Shown: piece after piece, positions 1 to 6,991 of the stretch
Layout of the letters: the number at the start of each line of letters is the position of its first letter
Position numbering within the stretch: the stretch's first letter is position 1
NCBI RefSeq assembly: GCF_000829055.1
Contig: NZ_AP012544.1
Coordinates: forward strand, 2,294,001 to 2,358,000
Direction: 5' to 3'
DNA length: 64,000 bases
From: Lacticaseibacillus casei DSM 20011 = JCM 1134 = ATCC 393
Lineage (GTDB): Bacteria; Bacillota; Bacilli; Lactobacillales; Lactobacillaceae
Notes under the pieces: model-generated
Told to the model about the DNA's origin: nothing
The model's database searches: none
What the model saw: only the letters and a program-made list of their open reading frames with translations
Translations under genes and position numbers: made by a program

Positions 1-507
1 ACCTTCGGCCACGTTGATGTGCTGTATAACAACGCCGGCCTCATGCCGCTGTCGGAACTTTCTGAGTTGAAGGTCAACGAATGGGAGCGGATGATCGACG
101 TCAACATCAAAGGCGTCCTTTACGGGATCGCCGCCGTCTTGCCACATATGATCGCTCAGCATAGCGGGCAGATTATTACGACTGATTCGGTTGCCGGCCA
201 CATCGTTCATCCCGGCACCGCAGTTTATTCCGGAACCAAGTGGGCCATTCAGGCAATTATGGATGGCTTGCGGCAAGAACAGGCTGCCAACCATATCAAA
301 ACCACGATGATCTCCCCAGGTGCTGTTAACACCGAGCTGTTCAGCACCATCAGTGACCCCAAACGACGCGAAGCAGTCGAGTCCGACGAAAAGAATAACG
401 GCCTCAGTCCAACCGATGTCGCCAAAGCGGTCTTATACGCCATTGATCAGCCGGCCAACGTTGCTGTTAACGAAGTTCTGATGCGTCCGGTTACCCAACA
501 GCGTTAA
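1..507 (+). CDS. SDR-family oxidoreductase, 5' end missing
   Basis: This is the C-terminal part of a classical short-chain dehydrogenase/reductase. The reading frame is open from base 1, so the start and the N-terminal glycine-rich NAD(P) motif lie outside the window. Visible SDR signatures are NNAG right at the beginning (stabilises the central sheet), a catalytic Ser in the TDSVAGH stretch, and the YSGTK segment carrying the catalytic Tyr and Lys (YxxxK). The SPGAVNTEL segment after it is the usual cofactor-binding 'PG' loop. The substrate cannot be deduced. An oxidoreductase gene follows 34 bases later on the same strand, so the two may be co-transcribed. Family call is firm; function beyond that is open. 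Confidence 0.9.
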   Translation, partial: TFGHVDVLYNNAGLMPLSELSELKVNEWERMIDVNIKGVLYGIAAVLPHMIAQHSGQIITTDSVAGHIVHPGTAVYSGTKWAIQAIMDGLRQEQAANHIKTTMISPGAVNTELFSTISDPKRREAVESDEKNNGLSPTDVAKAVLYAIDQPANVAVNEVLMRPVTQQR

Positions 508-541
508 CCCGTGCCATTGTCTTTTGCAAAAGGAGTTTCAC

Positions 542-1687
542 ATGTCAGAGTATTCTTTTTTGAAACCATTCACTTTTAAACATCAAGCAATCCAGTTGAA
601 AAATCGGGTTGTGATCCCGCCGATGACCACACGTTTATCTTTTGAAGATGGCATAGTCACCAGCGATGAAATTCGCTATTACCAAGAGCGTGCTGGCGGC
701 GTCGGGCTTTTTATTACCGGAACTGCCAATGTTAATCCACTGGGTAAAGGCTTTGAAGGCGAATTAAGCGTTGCGGACGATCGGTTCATTCCCGGTCTCA
801 GTAAACTGGCGGCTGCCATGAAAACCGGTGGCACCAAGGCGATTCTGCAGATTTTCAGTGCCGGTCGCATGAGCAGCAGCAAGATTTTGCGCGGTGAACA
901 GCCGGTCAGCGCCCGTGCCGTCGCCGCCCCGCGTCCCGGTTATGAACCCCCGCGCGCACTCACGACTGCCGAGATCGAAGCAACGATTCATGATTTTGGT
1001 CAGGCGGTGCGGCGCGCGATTCTCGCCGGATTTGATGGCGTGGAATTGCATGGTGCCAACACGTATCTGATTCAGCAATTCTTTTCCCCGCACTCTAACC
1101 GGCGAACCGATGAATGGGGCGGCAATCGGGACAAGCGGATGCGCTTCCCGTTGGCTGTTGTTCATGAAGCCGAAAAAGTGATTGCGGCAACCGCTGATCG
1201 GCCATTTTTGCTGGGCTACCGGATTTCACCTGAGGAATTGGAAGAGCCGGGCATTACGTTGGATGATACGCTCGCCCTTATTGACGCCTTGAAAACCACC
1301 AAGATTGATTATCTGCATGTTTCACAATCCGATGTCTGGCGAACTTCGCTGCGGCAACCGAATAACCCGGCAATTGTGAACGAAGTAATTCGGGATCACG
1401 TTGCCGGTGCCTTCCCGATCATCGTGGTCGGCGATGTCAAAACCCCTGCTGATACCGAAAAAGCTGCGCAGGCATTTGACCTTGTCGCTATCGGCCACGA
1501 GCTGATCCGCGAGCCACATTGGGTTCAAAAAGTGTTAACCCACGACGAAAAGGCGATCCGTTACCAGATCGCCCCCGAAGATCTTGATGAGTTAGGGATT
1601 GCCCCGACTTTCCTTGACTTCATCGAAAGTATTTCCGGCGGCGCCAAGGGTGTTCCTTTGACTACCGCACTAGCTGACGACCGTTAA
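542..1687 (+). CDS. NADH-dependent flavin oxidoreductase, old yellow enzyme family
   Basis: About 381 residues, the normal length for FMN-dependent ene-reductases of the old yellow enzyme/NADH:flavin oxidoreductase family. The N-terminus has the LKNRVVIPPMTT flavin-binding strand. In the middle, FDGVELHGANTYL followed by QQFFSPHSNRRTDEWGG is the family's hallmark active-site segment, and VVGDV near residue 300 fits the FMN-phosphate region. I chose the ATG at 542 because an AAAAGGAG ribosome site ends 6-7 bases upstream; an upstream TTG at 524 has no such site. It likely reduces activated C=C bonds in the cytoplasm; the physiological substrate is unknown. It follows the SDR gene closely and converges with the SHOCT gene. 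Confidence 0.93.
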   Translation: MSEYSFLKPFTFKHQAIQLKNRVVIPPMTTRLSFEDGIVTSDEIRYYQERAGGVGLFITGTANVNPLGKGFEGELSVADDRFIPGLSKLAAAMKTGGTKAILQIFSAGRMSSSKILRGEQPVSARAVAAPRPGYEPPRALTTAEIEATIHDFGQAVRRAILAGFDGVELHGANTYLIQQFFSPHSNRRTDEWGGNRDKRMRFPLAVVHEAEKVIAATADRPFLLGYRISPEELEEPGITLDDTLALIDALKTTKIDYLHVSQSDVWRTSLRQPNNPAIVNEVIRDHVAGAFPIIVVGDVKTPADTEKAAQAFDLVAIGHELIREPHWVQKVLTHDEKAIRYQIAPEDLDELGIAPTFLDFIESISGGAKGVPLTTALADDR

Positions 1688-1698
1688 GCCGTTGCAAT

Positions 1699-2016
1699 TT
1701 AAAATTTAAGTTCATCATGCGAGTCGAGCCGTAATAGCTCGGCTTTTTTCTTGTTGTATTCGTCTTGCGTAATCGCCCCAGTGTCGAGCAGGTCCTTATA
1801 CGCTTTCAGCTTAGCGATCGTTGCCTGCTCATCCGCTTGTTCCTGAGCCGTTTTGGCTGCCTGGGCTGCCGCTTCCTGCTGCTTGCGGTGGTAGTACGAG
1901 TAAAGCGCGACGCCTAAAACAACGATGGCCAAAACAATGTACCAAAATTGAATCAGAATGGCGATGACGACCAGAATGGCAAAAAGGCCTGCGCAACCCA
2001 TTTTTTGATTTTTCAT
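1699..2016 (-). CDS. Small membrane protein with C-terminal SHOCT domain
   Basis: About 105 residues. Residues 5-40 form one or two hydrophobic membrane segments, followed by a basic, Ala/Gln-rich helix. The last ~30 residues (LKAYKDLLDTGAITQDEYNKKKAELL) match the SHOCT motif, a short C-terminal helical oligomerisation module found on many bacterial membrane proteins. The start at 2016 is set by a GGAGGA ribosome site at 2021-2026; longer in-frame starts upstream lack one. The role is unknown; SHOCT domains usually mediate self-association. It ends 11 bases from the convergent oxidoreductase gene, and I see no terminator hairpin between them. Fumarase lies just upstream on the same strand. 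Confidence 0.85.
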   Translation of the reverse strand: MKNQKMGCAGLFAILVVIAILIQFWYIVLAIVVLGVALYSYYHRKQQEAAAQAAKTAQEQADEQATIAKLKAYKDLLDTGAITQDEYNKKKAELLRLDSHDELKF

Positions 2017-2067
2017 ATTGTCCTCCATATGTGCCGCTAGTAATCGTTGCAATCGTCATGATGCGGA

Positions 2068-3444
2068 TCAGATACCGGTCATTTTTGCGGGATCCACCCA
2101 ATCGTCAAACTGGGCGCTGGTGACATAACCGGATTTAAGCGCGGCAGTTTTGAGATCGGTTCCTTCGCGTTCTGCCAGTTGCGAAATTTCAGCGCTTTTT
2201 TCATACCCAATGTGCGGCGCGAGGGCCGTTACTGTCATCAGCGAGTGCGCAACCAGTGCTTTCATCCGTGGCGCATTCACGGTTAGCGAATCTACCAGCT
2301 TGGTCGTAAAACTCGACACGGTTTGGGTGAGCAGCGTGGTTGATTCAAGGAAGGTGCTGATGATCACCGGTTTATAAACATTCAGTTCAAAGTTACCTTG
2401 GGAAGCCGCAACGGCAATGGTGGTGTCGTTGCCCAACACGCGCACAGCCGCCATGGTCAACGCCTCGGCCTGGGTTGGATTCACCTTGCCTGGCATGATC
2501 GAGCTGCCAGGTTCATTGGCCGGAATGGTCAGCTCCCCATAGCCTGCACGCGGACCACTGGCCAGAAACCGAATGTCGTTAGCAATTTTCAATAGATCAG
2601 CAGCCAAGGTTCTAATACCGCCATGAACCAGACTGATTTCGGAATGCGCCGCCAAAGCCGCGAATTTATTGGTTTGAGCGGTCAATGGCAACCCATAAAC
2701 ATCGCTCAACCGGCCAGCAACGATTTGCCCGAAGTTTGGCGCTGCATTTAGTCCGGTCCCCACTGCGGTGCCGCCAATGGCTAACCGAAAAAGTGCCGGC
2801 TGGAGTTGCTTGATTGCCGCCTGATCATGAGCAAGCATGGCCGCCCACCCACTGACTTCCTGACCAAACGTCATTGGCGTTGCGTCTTGCAGGTGGGTGC
2901 GACCGATTTTAACTGTCTTGGCATATTCGGTTGCCTTAGTTTGTAAAGCCGTGTGCAATTCTGCCACCGCCACCAGTAATTCATTGACAGCTACTGCGGC
3001 CGTGATGTTCATGGCCGTTGGAAAGGTGTCATTCGAACTTTGGCTGCGATTCACATCGTCGTTAGGCAAAATCGGCAAATCAGGATTGAGTTTCGCCGCC
3101 TGGTGACTGACGACCTCATTCACATTCATATTCGTCTGCGTGCCGGAACCGGTTTGGTAAACGTGCAACGGAAAGTCCTGGCGTAACTGGCTATCCGGCA
3201 AGGCCAGTAGCGTATCCACCGCGCGGGTAATGAGTTGACCCTTAGGCGCAGGCAAAACGTCGGCTGCCACATTGGCGCGCGCTGCCGCTTTTTTGATTTG
3301 CAGCAACGCTTTGATTACCGCCAGCGGCATCAGCGGCCCTGCCTGAAAATTGTGCCGGCTGCGCTCGGTTTGCGGCCCCCACAATGCAGTCTCCGGAATT
3401 TCAACTGGTCCTAATGTATCTGATTCGGTACGTGTCTTTGTCAT
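2068..3444 (-). CDS. fumC: Class II fumarate hydratase
   Basis: About 458 residues, normal for class II (iron-independent) fumarase, which interconverts fumarate and L-malate in the cytoplasm. Family signatures are the substrate-site segments SGTQTNMNVNEV and GRTHLQDATPM, and the fumarase/aspartase signature GSSIMPGKVNP. The N-terminus (DTLGPVEIPETALWGPQTERSRHNF) is typical of FumC. I prefer the ATG at 3444, with a GGGGG tract a few bases upstream; an in-frame ATG at 3471 would add nine residues. In lactobacilli with an incomplete TCA cycle this enzyme serves malate/fumarate interconversion. A terminator and an unrelated gene lie upstream. Confidence 0.95.
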   Translation of the reverse strand: MTKTRTESDTLGPVEIPETALWGPQTERSRHNFQAGPLMPLAVIKALLQIKKAAARANVAADVLPAPKGQLITRAVDTLLALPDSQLRQDFPLHVYQTGSGTQTNMNVNEVVSHQAAKLNPDLPILPNDDVNRSQSSNDTFPTAMNITAAVAVNELLVAVAELHTALQTKATEYAKTVKIGRTHLQDATPMTFGQEVSGWAAMLAHDQAAIKQLQPALFRLAIGGTAVGTGLNAAPNFGQIVAGRLSDVYGLPLTAQTNKFAALAAHSEISLVHGGIRTLAADLLKIANDIRFLASGPRAGYGELTIPANEPGSSIMPGKVNPTQAEALTMAAVRVLGNDTTIAVAASQGNFELNVYKPVIISTFLESTTLLTQTVSSFTTKLVDSLTVNAPRMKALVAHSLMTVTALAPHIGYEKSAEISQLAEREGTDLKTAALKSGYVTSAQFDDWVDPAKMTGI

Positions 3445-3534
3445 CCTTGCCCCCGTCTGCGGCGTTACCATGCCTGTCGCCAGATTGATAGTCTTATTTT
3501 ACACGATCCACCAGCCAAGCGAACCCTAGGAAGC

Positions 3535-3585
3535 AAAAAAGTACGCCGCAGAAGATGATTTTTCCAAACTTCAGGCGTACTTTTC
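3535..3585. terminator. Bidirectional terminator hairpin
   Basis: An 11-bp inverted repeat, AAAAGTACGCC paired with GGCGTACTTTT, with T/A runs on both sides. It lies directly downstream of the minus-strand gene ending at 3595 and so separates that gene from fumC. Confidence 0.85.
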
Positions 3586-3594
3586 TAAATAATT

Positions 3595-4350
3595 TCAGTG
3601 TAATAGTGCCGCAACGAGCTGGGCGGCATCTTTTTTCAATTCAACGGAAGACGAGGATAAAACCGATAAGTAATAGTGAAGCGGATCAGCTTGCGGCGTT
3701 GGCATTCCGGCGTGCAACCAGCGGCTGACCAAGGCTGGGTCGGTTGACCAGGTTTGGATGCTGACCAAGCGGCGATCAGGATGATCCGGCATCGAACCCG
3801 CAATTTTGAGCGCTAATTCGGCTTTCAACAGGCGGTCATAAGCTAATTGCGAAACGGCGTAAATGAGCGGCTGGTCACTGCCGAATGTTGCGGCTTGCAA
3901 CATGACCACACCTTCTGTATGAAGCGGAAAATTCTTGCGATCAACGCCGCTAAGCTTCAATAATTCGGCAAACGTGCCAGCATCATAGGTTCGGCTGGCC
4001 CGCACCGGCGACGCCATGATGCTGTTAAATTGCTTAAAAATCTGCCAAGGCGTTTGCGCTAAGTGGTAGTGCTTGTGAGTTTGTTGTTGATCCGAAAGCA
4101 ATGCCCCACAAGCCTGAAGTTCCCACCGTGCTCTTTTTAAGGTCGTACGATTTTTGATCGCTGTCAGTGGCGCAAAGGTGGCAAAGAAATCCTTGCCACC
4201 GCGAAAAATCGTGCGCTGTTCGTGACTACTTTCCACGTCGAGATGATCAGCATACATCAACCCAATCAGCAAATCCGTTGCGTGTTGCGACAACATGGCT
4301 GTCCCTTTGTCTGTTTCAACATCATTCCCTAATTCTTTCGACGATTCCAT
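3595..4350 (-). CDS. Unrecognised cytoplasmic protein
   Basis: A protein of about 250 residues with no motif that I recognise. It has no signal peptide and no membrane segment. The first residues are acidic and low-complexity; the body is Leu/Ala-rich and looks globular, probably mostly helical. Three starts are possible: ATG 4377 (no ribosome site), ATG 4350 (GGGGATGG upstream) and ATG 4296 (AAAGGGA about six bases upstream). The last gives a protein beginning MLSQHATDLL and is a serious alternative. The gene has its own terminator and a hairpin just upstream, so it is probably monocistronic. Codon use resembles its neighbours. Function unknown. Confidence 0.7.
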   Translation of the reverse strand: MESSKELGNDVETDKGTAMLSQHATDLLIGLMYADHLDVESSHEQRTIFRGGKDFFATFAPLTAIKNRTTLKRARWELQACGALLSDQQQTHKHYHLAQTPWQIFKQFNSIMASPVRASRTYDAGTFAELLKLSGVDRKNFPLHTEGVVMLQAATFGSDQPLIYAVSQLAYDRLLKAELALKIAGSMPDHPDRRLVSIQTWSTDPALVSRWLHAGMPTPQADPLHYYLSVLSSSSVELKKDAAQLVAALLH

Positions 4351-4379
4351 TCCATCCCCACTTTCATCCTGCATCATTC

Positions 4380-4422
4380 AAAAAGCCGCCCTGATCACGT
4401 TGAGCTGATCAAGGCGGCTTTT
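4380..4422. terminator. Bidirectional terminator-like hairpin
   Basis: AAAAAGCCGCC and AGGCGGCTTTTT form a stem, extended by TGATCA/TGATCA, with A/T runs on both sides. It sits upstream of the minus-strand gene at 3595-4350 and downstream of mntH, so it probably ends mntH transcription. Confidence 0.75.
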
Positions 4423-4479
4423 TGAATATACAACAATGCTTAACAACTATCTCAACGATCTTTTGATGTCACCGTGTCC

Positions 4480-4575
4480 ACTCACCCGATTAGAATTCGG
4501 AGTGTGCGGAGCTTGGACGAGATGGCCGGGCTTTAACCATGACTACCAAGTTCCGTTATCGGGTCAGTCAAGTAC
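4480..4575. repeat. Degenerate copy of the palindromic intergenic element
   Basis: The stretch holding GATTAGAATTCGGAGTGT, GATGGCCGGGCTTTAACCAT and CCAAGTTCC follows the same order of blocks as the better-preserved elements at 21230 and 46047. The outer arms are largely lost. No gene is apparent in 4430-4690. Confidence 0.55.
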
Positions 4576-4694
4576 GTTCATGCGAAGGGACTTGGGTTCG
4601 CGTATGTTCCAATCCGAGAATAGCAAATAGCCACGGATCGTAACCTACTGACTCTTCAATTCCATCGCAACTCATCACCAAAGATGCAACGAGA

Positions 4695-6302
4695 TTATTG
4701 TACGTCATTACTTGCTTTCGCCTCTTTTGCATCGGCTACAGCTTCCAGATGCGCTTCGTAGCGCTTGTTACCTTTATAGAGATCCCAGACAGTCCAGGCT
4801 AGCAACGCAAGCACCGCAACAATTAACGCATACGCGATGTCGTTCGCAATGGCAGTTTGTGCAGCCGTTGGATGGTCCCCGAAGAACCCGGCGATTGAAT
4901 CTGGTAGGCCTTTAAGGTTCAGATAGGTCAAGCCGAGAACGGAGATCCAGCCAAGCACTTTGACCCAGCCGGTGTTCTTAAACCGATCTCCCATTTCGAC
5001 CTTACTATTGGTAAACATTAACAGTGGCAACATTGAGAACGGTAGCGCGAAGGCCAAGAAGACCTGCGAGTTATTCATCAATGTGTTCAGCGCCTCATGT
5101 TGCTGAATCGGTGTTTCTCTGGCAGTCAACATAACGCAGACAATAACCGGAATGACGGAGATAATCCGGGTAACCAGACGGCGTGCCCACAACGGCATCT
5201 TCATGTGAATGAAGCCTTCCATGATAACCTGCCCAGTTAACGTACCGGTAATGGTTGAATTTTGACCTGATGCCAACAGTGCAACCGCAAACAGGATGGA
5301 CAAAATACCGGACTTGGCAACGGCAATCAGAACCCCATTGCTAAGGGTTGAGGAATCTGACAATGCTTCAAACAAACCGAAGAAGGAAGGGTCTTTAACC
5401 GCGCCACTCTTGAAGACCGCAACCCCCATGACCAGCAGCAAGCAGTTAACAACGAACGCAAATGATAACTGGATATTGGAATCCCATGCGGAGAACTTAA
5501 CCGCTTGGGCCACATCATCTGGGTCGTGGTGATCGATTTTCCGTGTCTGGGAAATCGCGCTATGCAGATACAGGTTATGCGGCATAACCGTCGCACCAAT
5601 AATGCCCAACGCCCCTTGAATTGGACTCATGCCATTCACTGAAGGTGAGTTGGCGAAAGTTTTGCTTGTCGGAATGAAACCTTTTAGCAGTGCCCCCATG
5701 TTCGGATCCGATAAGGCAACTTGATAGATGAACACGAACAGGATGACAAGAATAAGTGCAACAACAATGGCTTCGATTTTGCGGAACCCGATCTTGGTCA
5801 GTAACAGTAATACCAAGACATCAAGCACCGTGATCAGTACCGAAATGACTAGCGGAATGTGGAACAAAAGATAAAGCGCGATGGCGGCACCGATAACTTC
5901 AGCAATATCAGTCGCCATGATCGCTAACTCTGTCAGAATCCATAAGACAATCCCTAATGTCTTCGATGTTCTTGCCCGAATCGCCTGGGCAAGATCCATT
6001 TGACTCACAATGCCAAGTTTAGCTGCCATGTATTGCAGCAACATCGCAATCAAACTTGACATTAGGATAACGGAAATCAATAGGTACTGGAAGTTTTGTC
6101 CCCCGGTAATGGAAGTGGACCAATTACCTGGATCCATGTAACCAACGGCAACCAGCGCCCCTGGCCCGGAATAAGCAAATAGCGTGCGCCAAAAGCCTTT
6201 CCCGTGCGGTACCTCGACAGTACCGTTAATTTCTTCCAATGATGGCCCATTCGCGTATTGGATGAGCTTCATGGAATGTTTCTTCTTGTTATCATCACTC
6301 AC
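4695..6302 (-). CDS. mntH: Nramp-family manganese/divalent-metal transporter
   Basis: 535 residues with about 11 hydrophobic segments. It carries the two Nramp metal-site motifs: DPGN at residues 57-60 in the first helix and MPHNLYLHS at 240-248 in the sixth. These mark a proton-coupled Mn2+ (Fe2+) importer of the cytoplasmic membrane. The start is GTG at 6302, with GGGGGAGA upstream. The promoter is at 6677-6705 on the minus strand, with a DtxR/MntR-like palindrome just downstream of the start of transcription, so manganese repression is likely. The roughly 370-nt leader contains two palindromic repeat elements. Lactobacilli accumulate Mn2+ in place of superoxide dismutase, and several Nramp paralogues per genome are common. 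Confidence 0.95.
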   Translation of the reverse strand: MSDDNKKKHSMKLIQYANGPSLEEINGTVEVPHGKGFWRTLFAYSGPGALVAVGYMDPGNWSTSITGGQNFQYLLISVILMSSLIAMLLQYMAAKLGIVSQMDLAQAIRARTSKTLGIVLWILTELAIMATDIAEVIGAAIALYLLFHIPLVISVLITVLDVLVLLLLTKIGFRKIEAIVVALILVILFVFIYQVALSDPNMGALLKGFIPTSKTFANSPSVNGMSPIQGALGIIGATVMPHNLYLHSAISQTRKIDHHDPDDVAQAVKFSAWDSNIQLSFAFVVNCLLLVMGVAVFKSGAVKDPSFFGLFEALSDSSTLSNGVLIAVAKSGILSILFAVALLASGQNSTITGTLTGQVIMEGFIHMKMPLWARRLVTRIISVIPVIVCVMLTARETPIQQHEALNTLMNNSQVFLAFALPFSMLPLLMFTNSKVEMGDRFKNTGWVKVLGWISVLGLTYLNLKGLPDSIAGFFGDHPTAAQTAIANDIAYALIVAVLALLAWTVWDLYKGNKRYEAHLEAVADAKEAKASNDVQ

Positions 6303-6368
6303 AATATGTCTCCCCCTGTTGAAGTCGCTTGCTGGTGCAGGAGATTGCGCCGGTAAGTGCTTTTTGTA

Positions 6369-6487
6369 GACGCGTTTACTGGTGTAGAAACCTCCGTGTA
6401 AGAGCCTTGGTCGCGATGGCCTAAGCCCCGGGTCATTGCGGTTGAGGACACTTACACTCCAGCTTCTAACCGCGCCAGTTCACGCTC
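6369..6487. repeat. Palindromic intergenic element, copy A1
   Basis: Imperfect inverted repeat of about 119 bp. Its minus-strand left end reads GAGCGTGAAC and its other end carries ACGCGT. The inner arms hold GGAGTGTAAGTG and its counterpart TCCGTGTAAG. It forms a tandem pair with copy A2 in the mntH leader. Confidence 0.75.
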
Positions 6488-6498
6488 TCTTCTTTAAA

Positions 6499-6614
6499 AC
6501 GCGTTCACTGGGCCAGAAACCTCCGCATAAGGACCTCGACCGTAATGGCCAAAGCCCAGCCATTACGGTCGAGGCCACTTATGCTCCGGTTTCTAACCGG
6601 CCCAGTTCACGCTC
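6499..6614. repeat. Palindromic intergenic element, copy A2
   Basis: A long hairpin: the inner arms CTCGACCGTAATGGC and GCCATTACGGTCGAG are perfect complements around a nine-base loop, and outer arms ACTGGGCC/GGCCCAGT extend it. On the minus strand it begins two bases after a T6 tract at 6617-6622. Confidence 0.85.
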
Positions 6615-6648
6615 TGAAAAAAGTTAAGTCCCTGGGGAACAAGGCCTT

Positions 6649-6662
6649 TTAGGTCTCCCTAA
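6649..6662. promoter_or_regulatory. DtxR/MntR-like operator for mntH
   Basis: TTAGG-TCTC-CCTAA, a perfect 5-bp dyad with a four-base centre. It lies about 8-21 bases downstream of the predicted mntH transcription start. The same TTAGG-N4-CCTAA palindrome occurs at 19114-19127 before the Mn/Zn ABC operon, which supports a shared metal repressor of the DtxR/MntR type. Its gene is not in the window. Confidence 0.7.
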
Positions 6663-6676
6663 CTTAATCCTCTAAT

Positions 6677-6705
6677 AGAATATGCCTTGAAGCTGATATC
6701 GTCAA
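6677..6705 (-). promoter_or_regulatory. mntH promoter
   Basis: On the minus strand: -35 TTGACG (6700-6705), a 17-bp spacer and -10 TATTCT (6677-6682). It points into the mntH leader. Confidence 0.75.
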
Positions 6706-6917
6706 CCGTTTCATGAAAATAATTTGTATTTTCAGTGAACAAATTGTGATTAGTTAATTTAATAATGCTGGTGCAAGAATGCCGGCTCATGGGCATTTCG
6801 CAGTTTTTTTTGTCCAGCTTGCTTTCAGAAAACTTTTTTCAGTTTCATCATGACCTTTTTTTAAAACTTGGAAAATGTGAAAATTTTCCTGCGTATTAAA
6901 TCAGTTATACAAATTTA

Positions 6918-6946
6918 TTGCATCAGGTTTAGGCATCCCATATGAT
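6918..6946 (+). promoter_or_regulatory. Promoter of the P-type ATPase gene
   Basis: -35 TTGCAT (6918-6923), a 17-bp spacer and -10 TATGAT (6941-6946), giving a 5' leader of about 40 bases. The spacer holds TTTAGGCATCCC, a weak half-match to the DtxR/MntR-like box. The rest of the mntH/ATPase gap (6710-6910) is AT-rich with one small hairpin near 6772-6797; I see no yybP-ykoY manganese riboswitch core. Confidence 0.75.
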
Positions 6947-6991
6947 AAGGATAGTAACAGAAAATTTATATCACGAAATGAGGAATTACGT

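Noticed and set aside
764..1165. Antisense open frames inside the oxidoreductase and other metabolic genes
   Set aside because: They mirror well-supported genes on the other strand and have no start signals of their own.
6617..6662. Terminator or riboswitch in the mntH leader
   Set aside because: The AAGTTA/TAACTT hairpin with T6 looks terminator-like, but it mainly contains the TTAGG-N4-CCTAA operator and has a poor inner stem; I found no yybP-ykoY aptamer core. Kept only as an operator.
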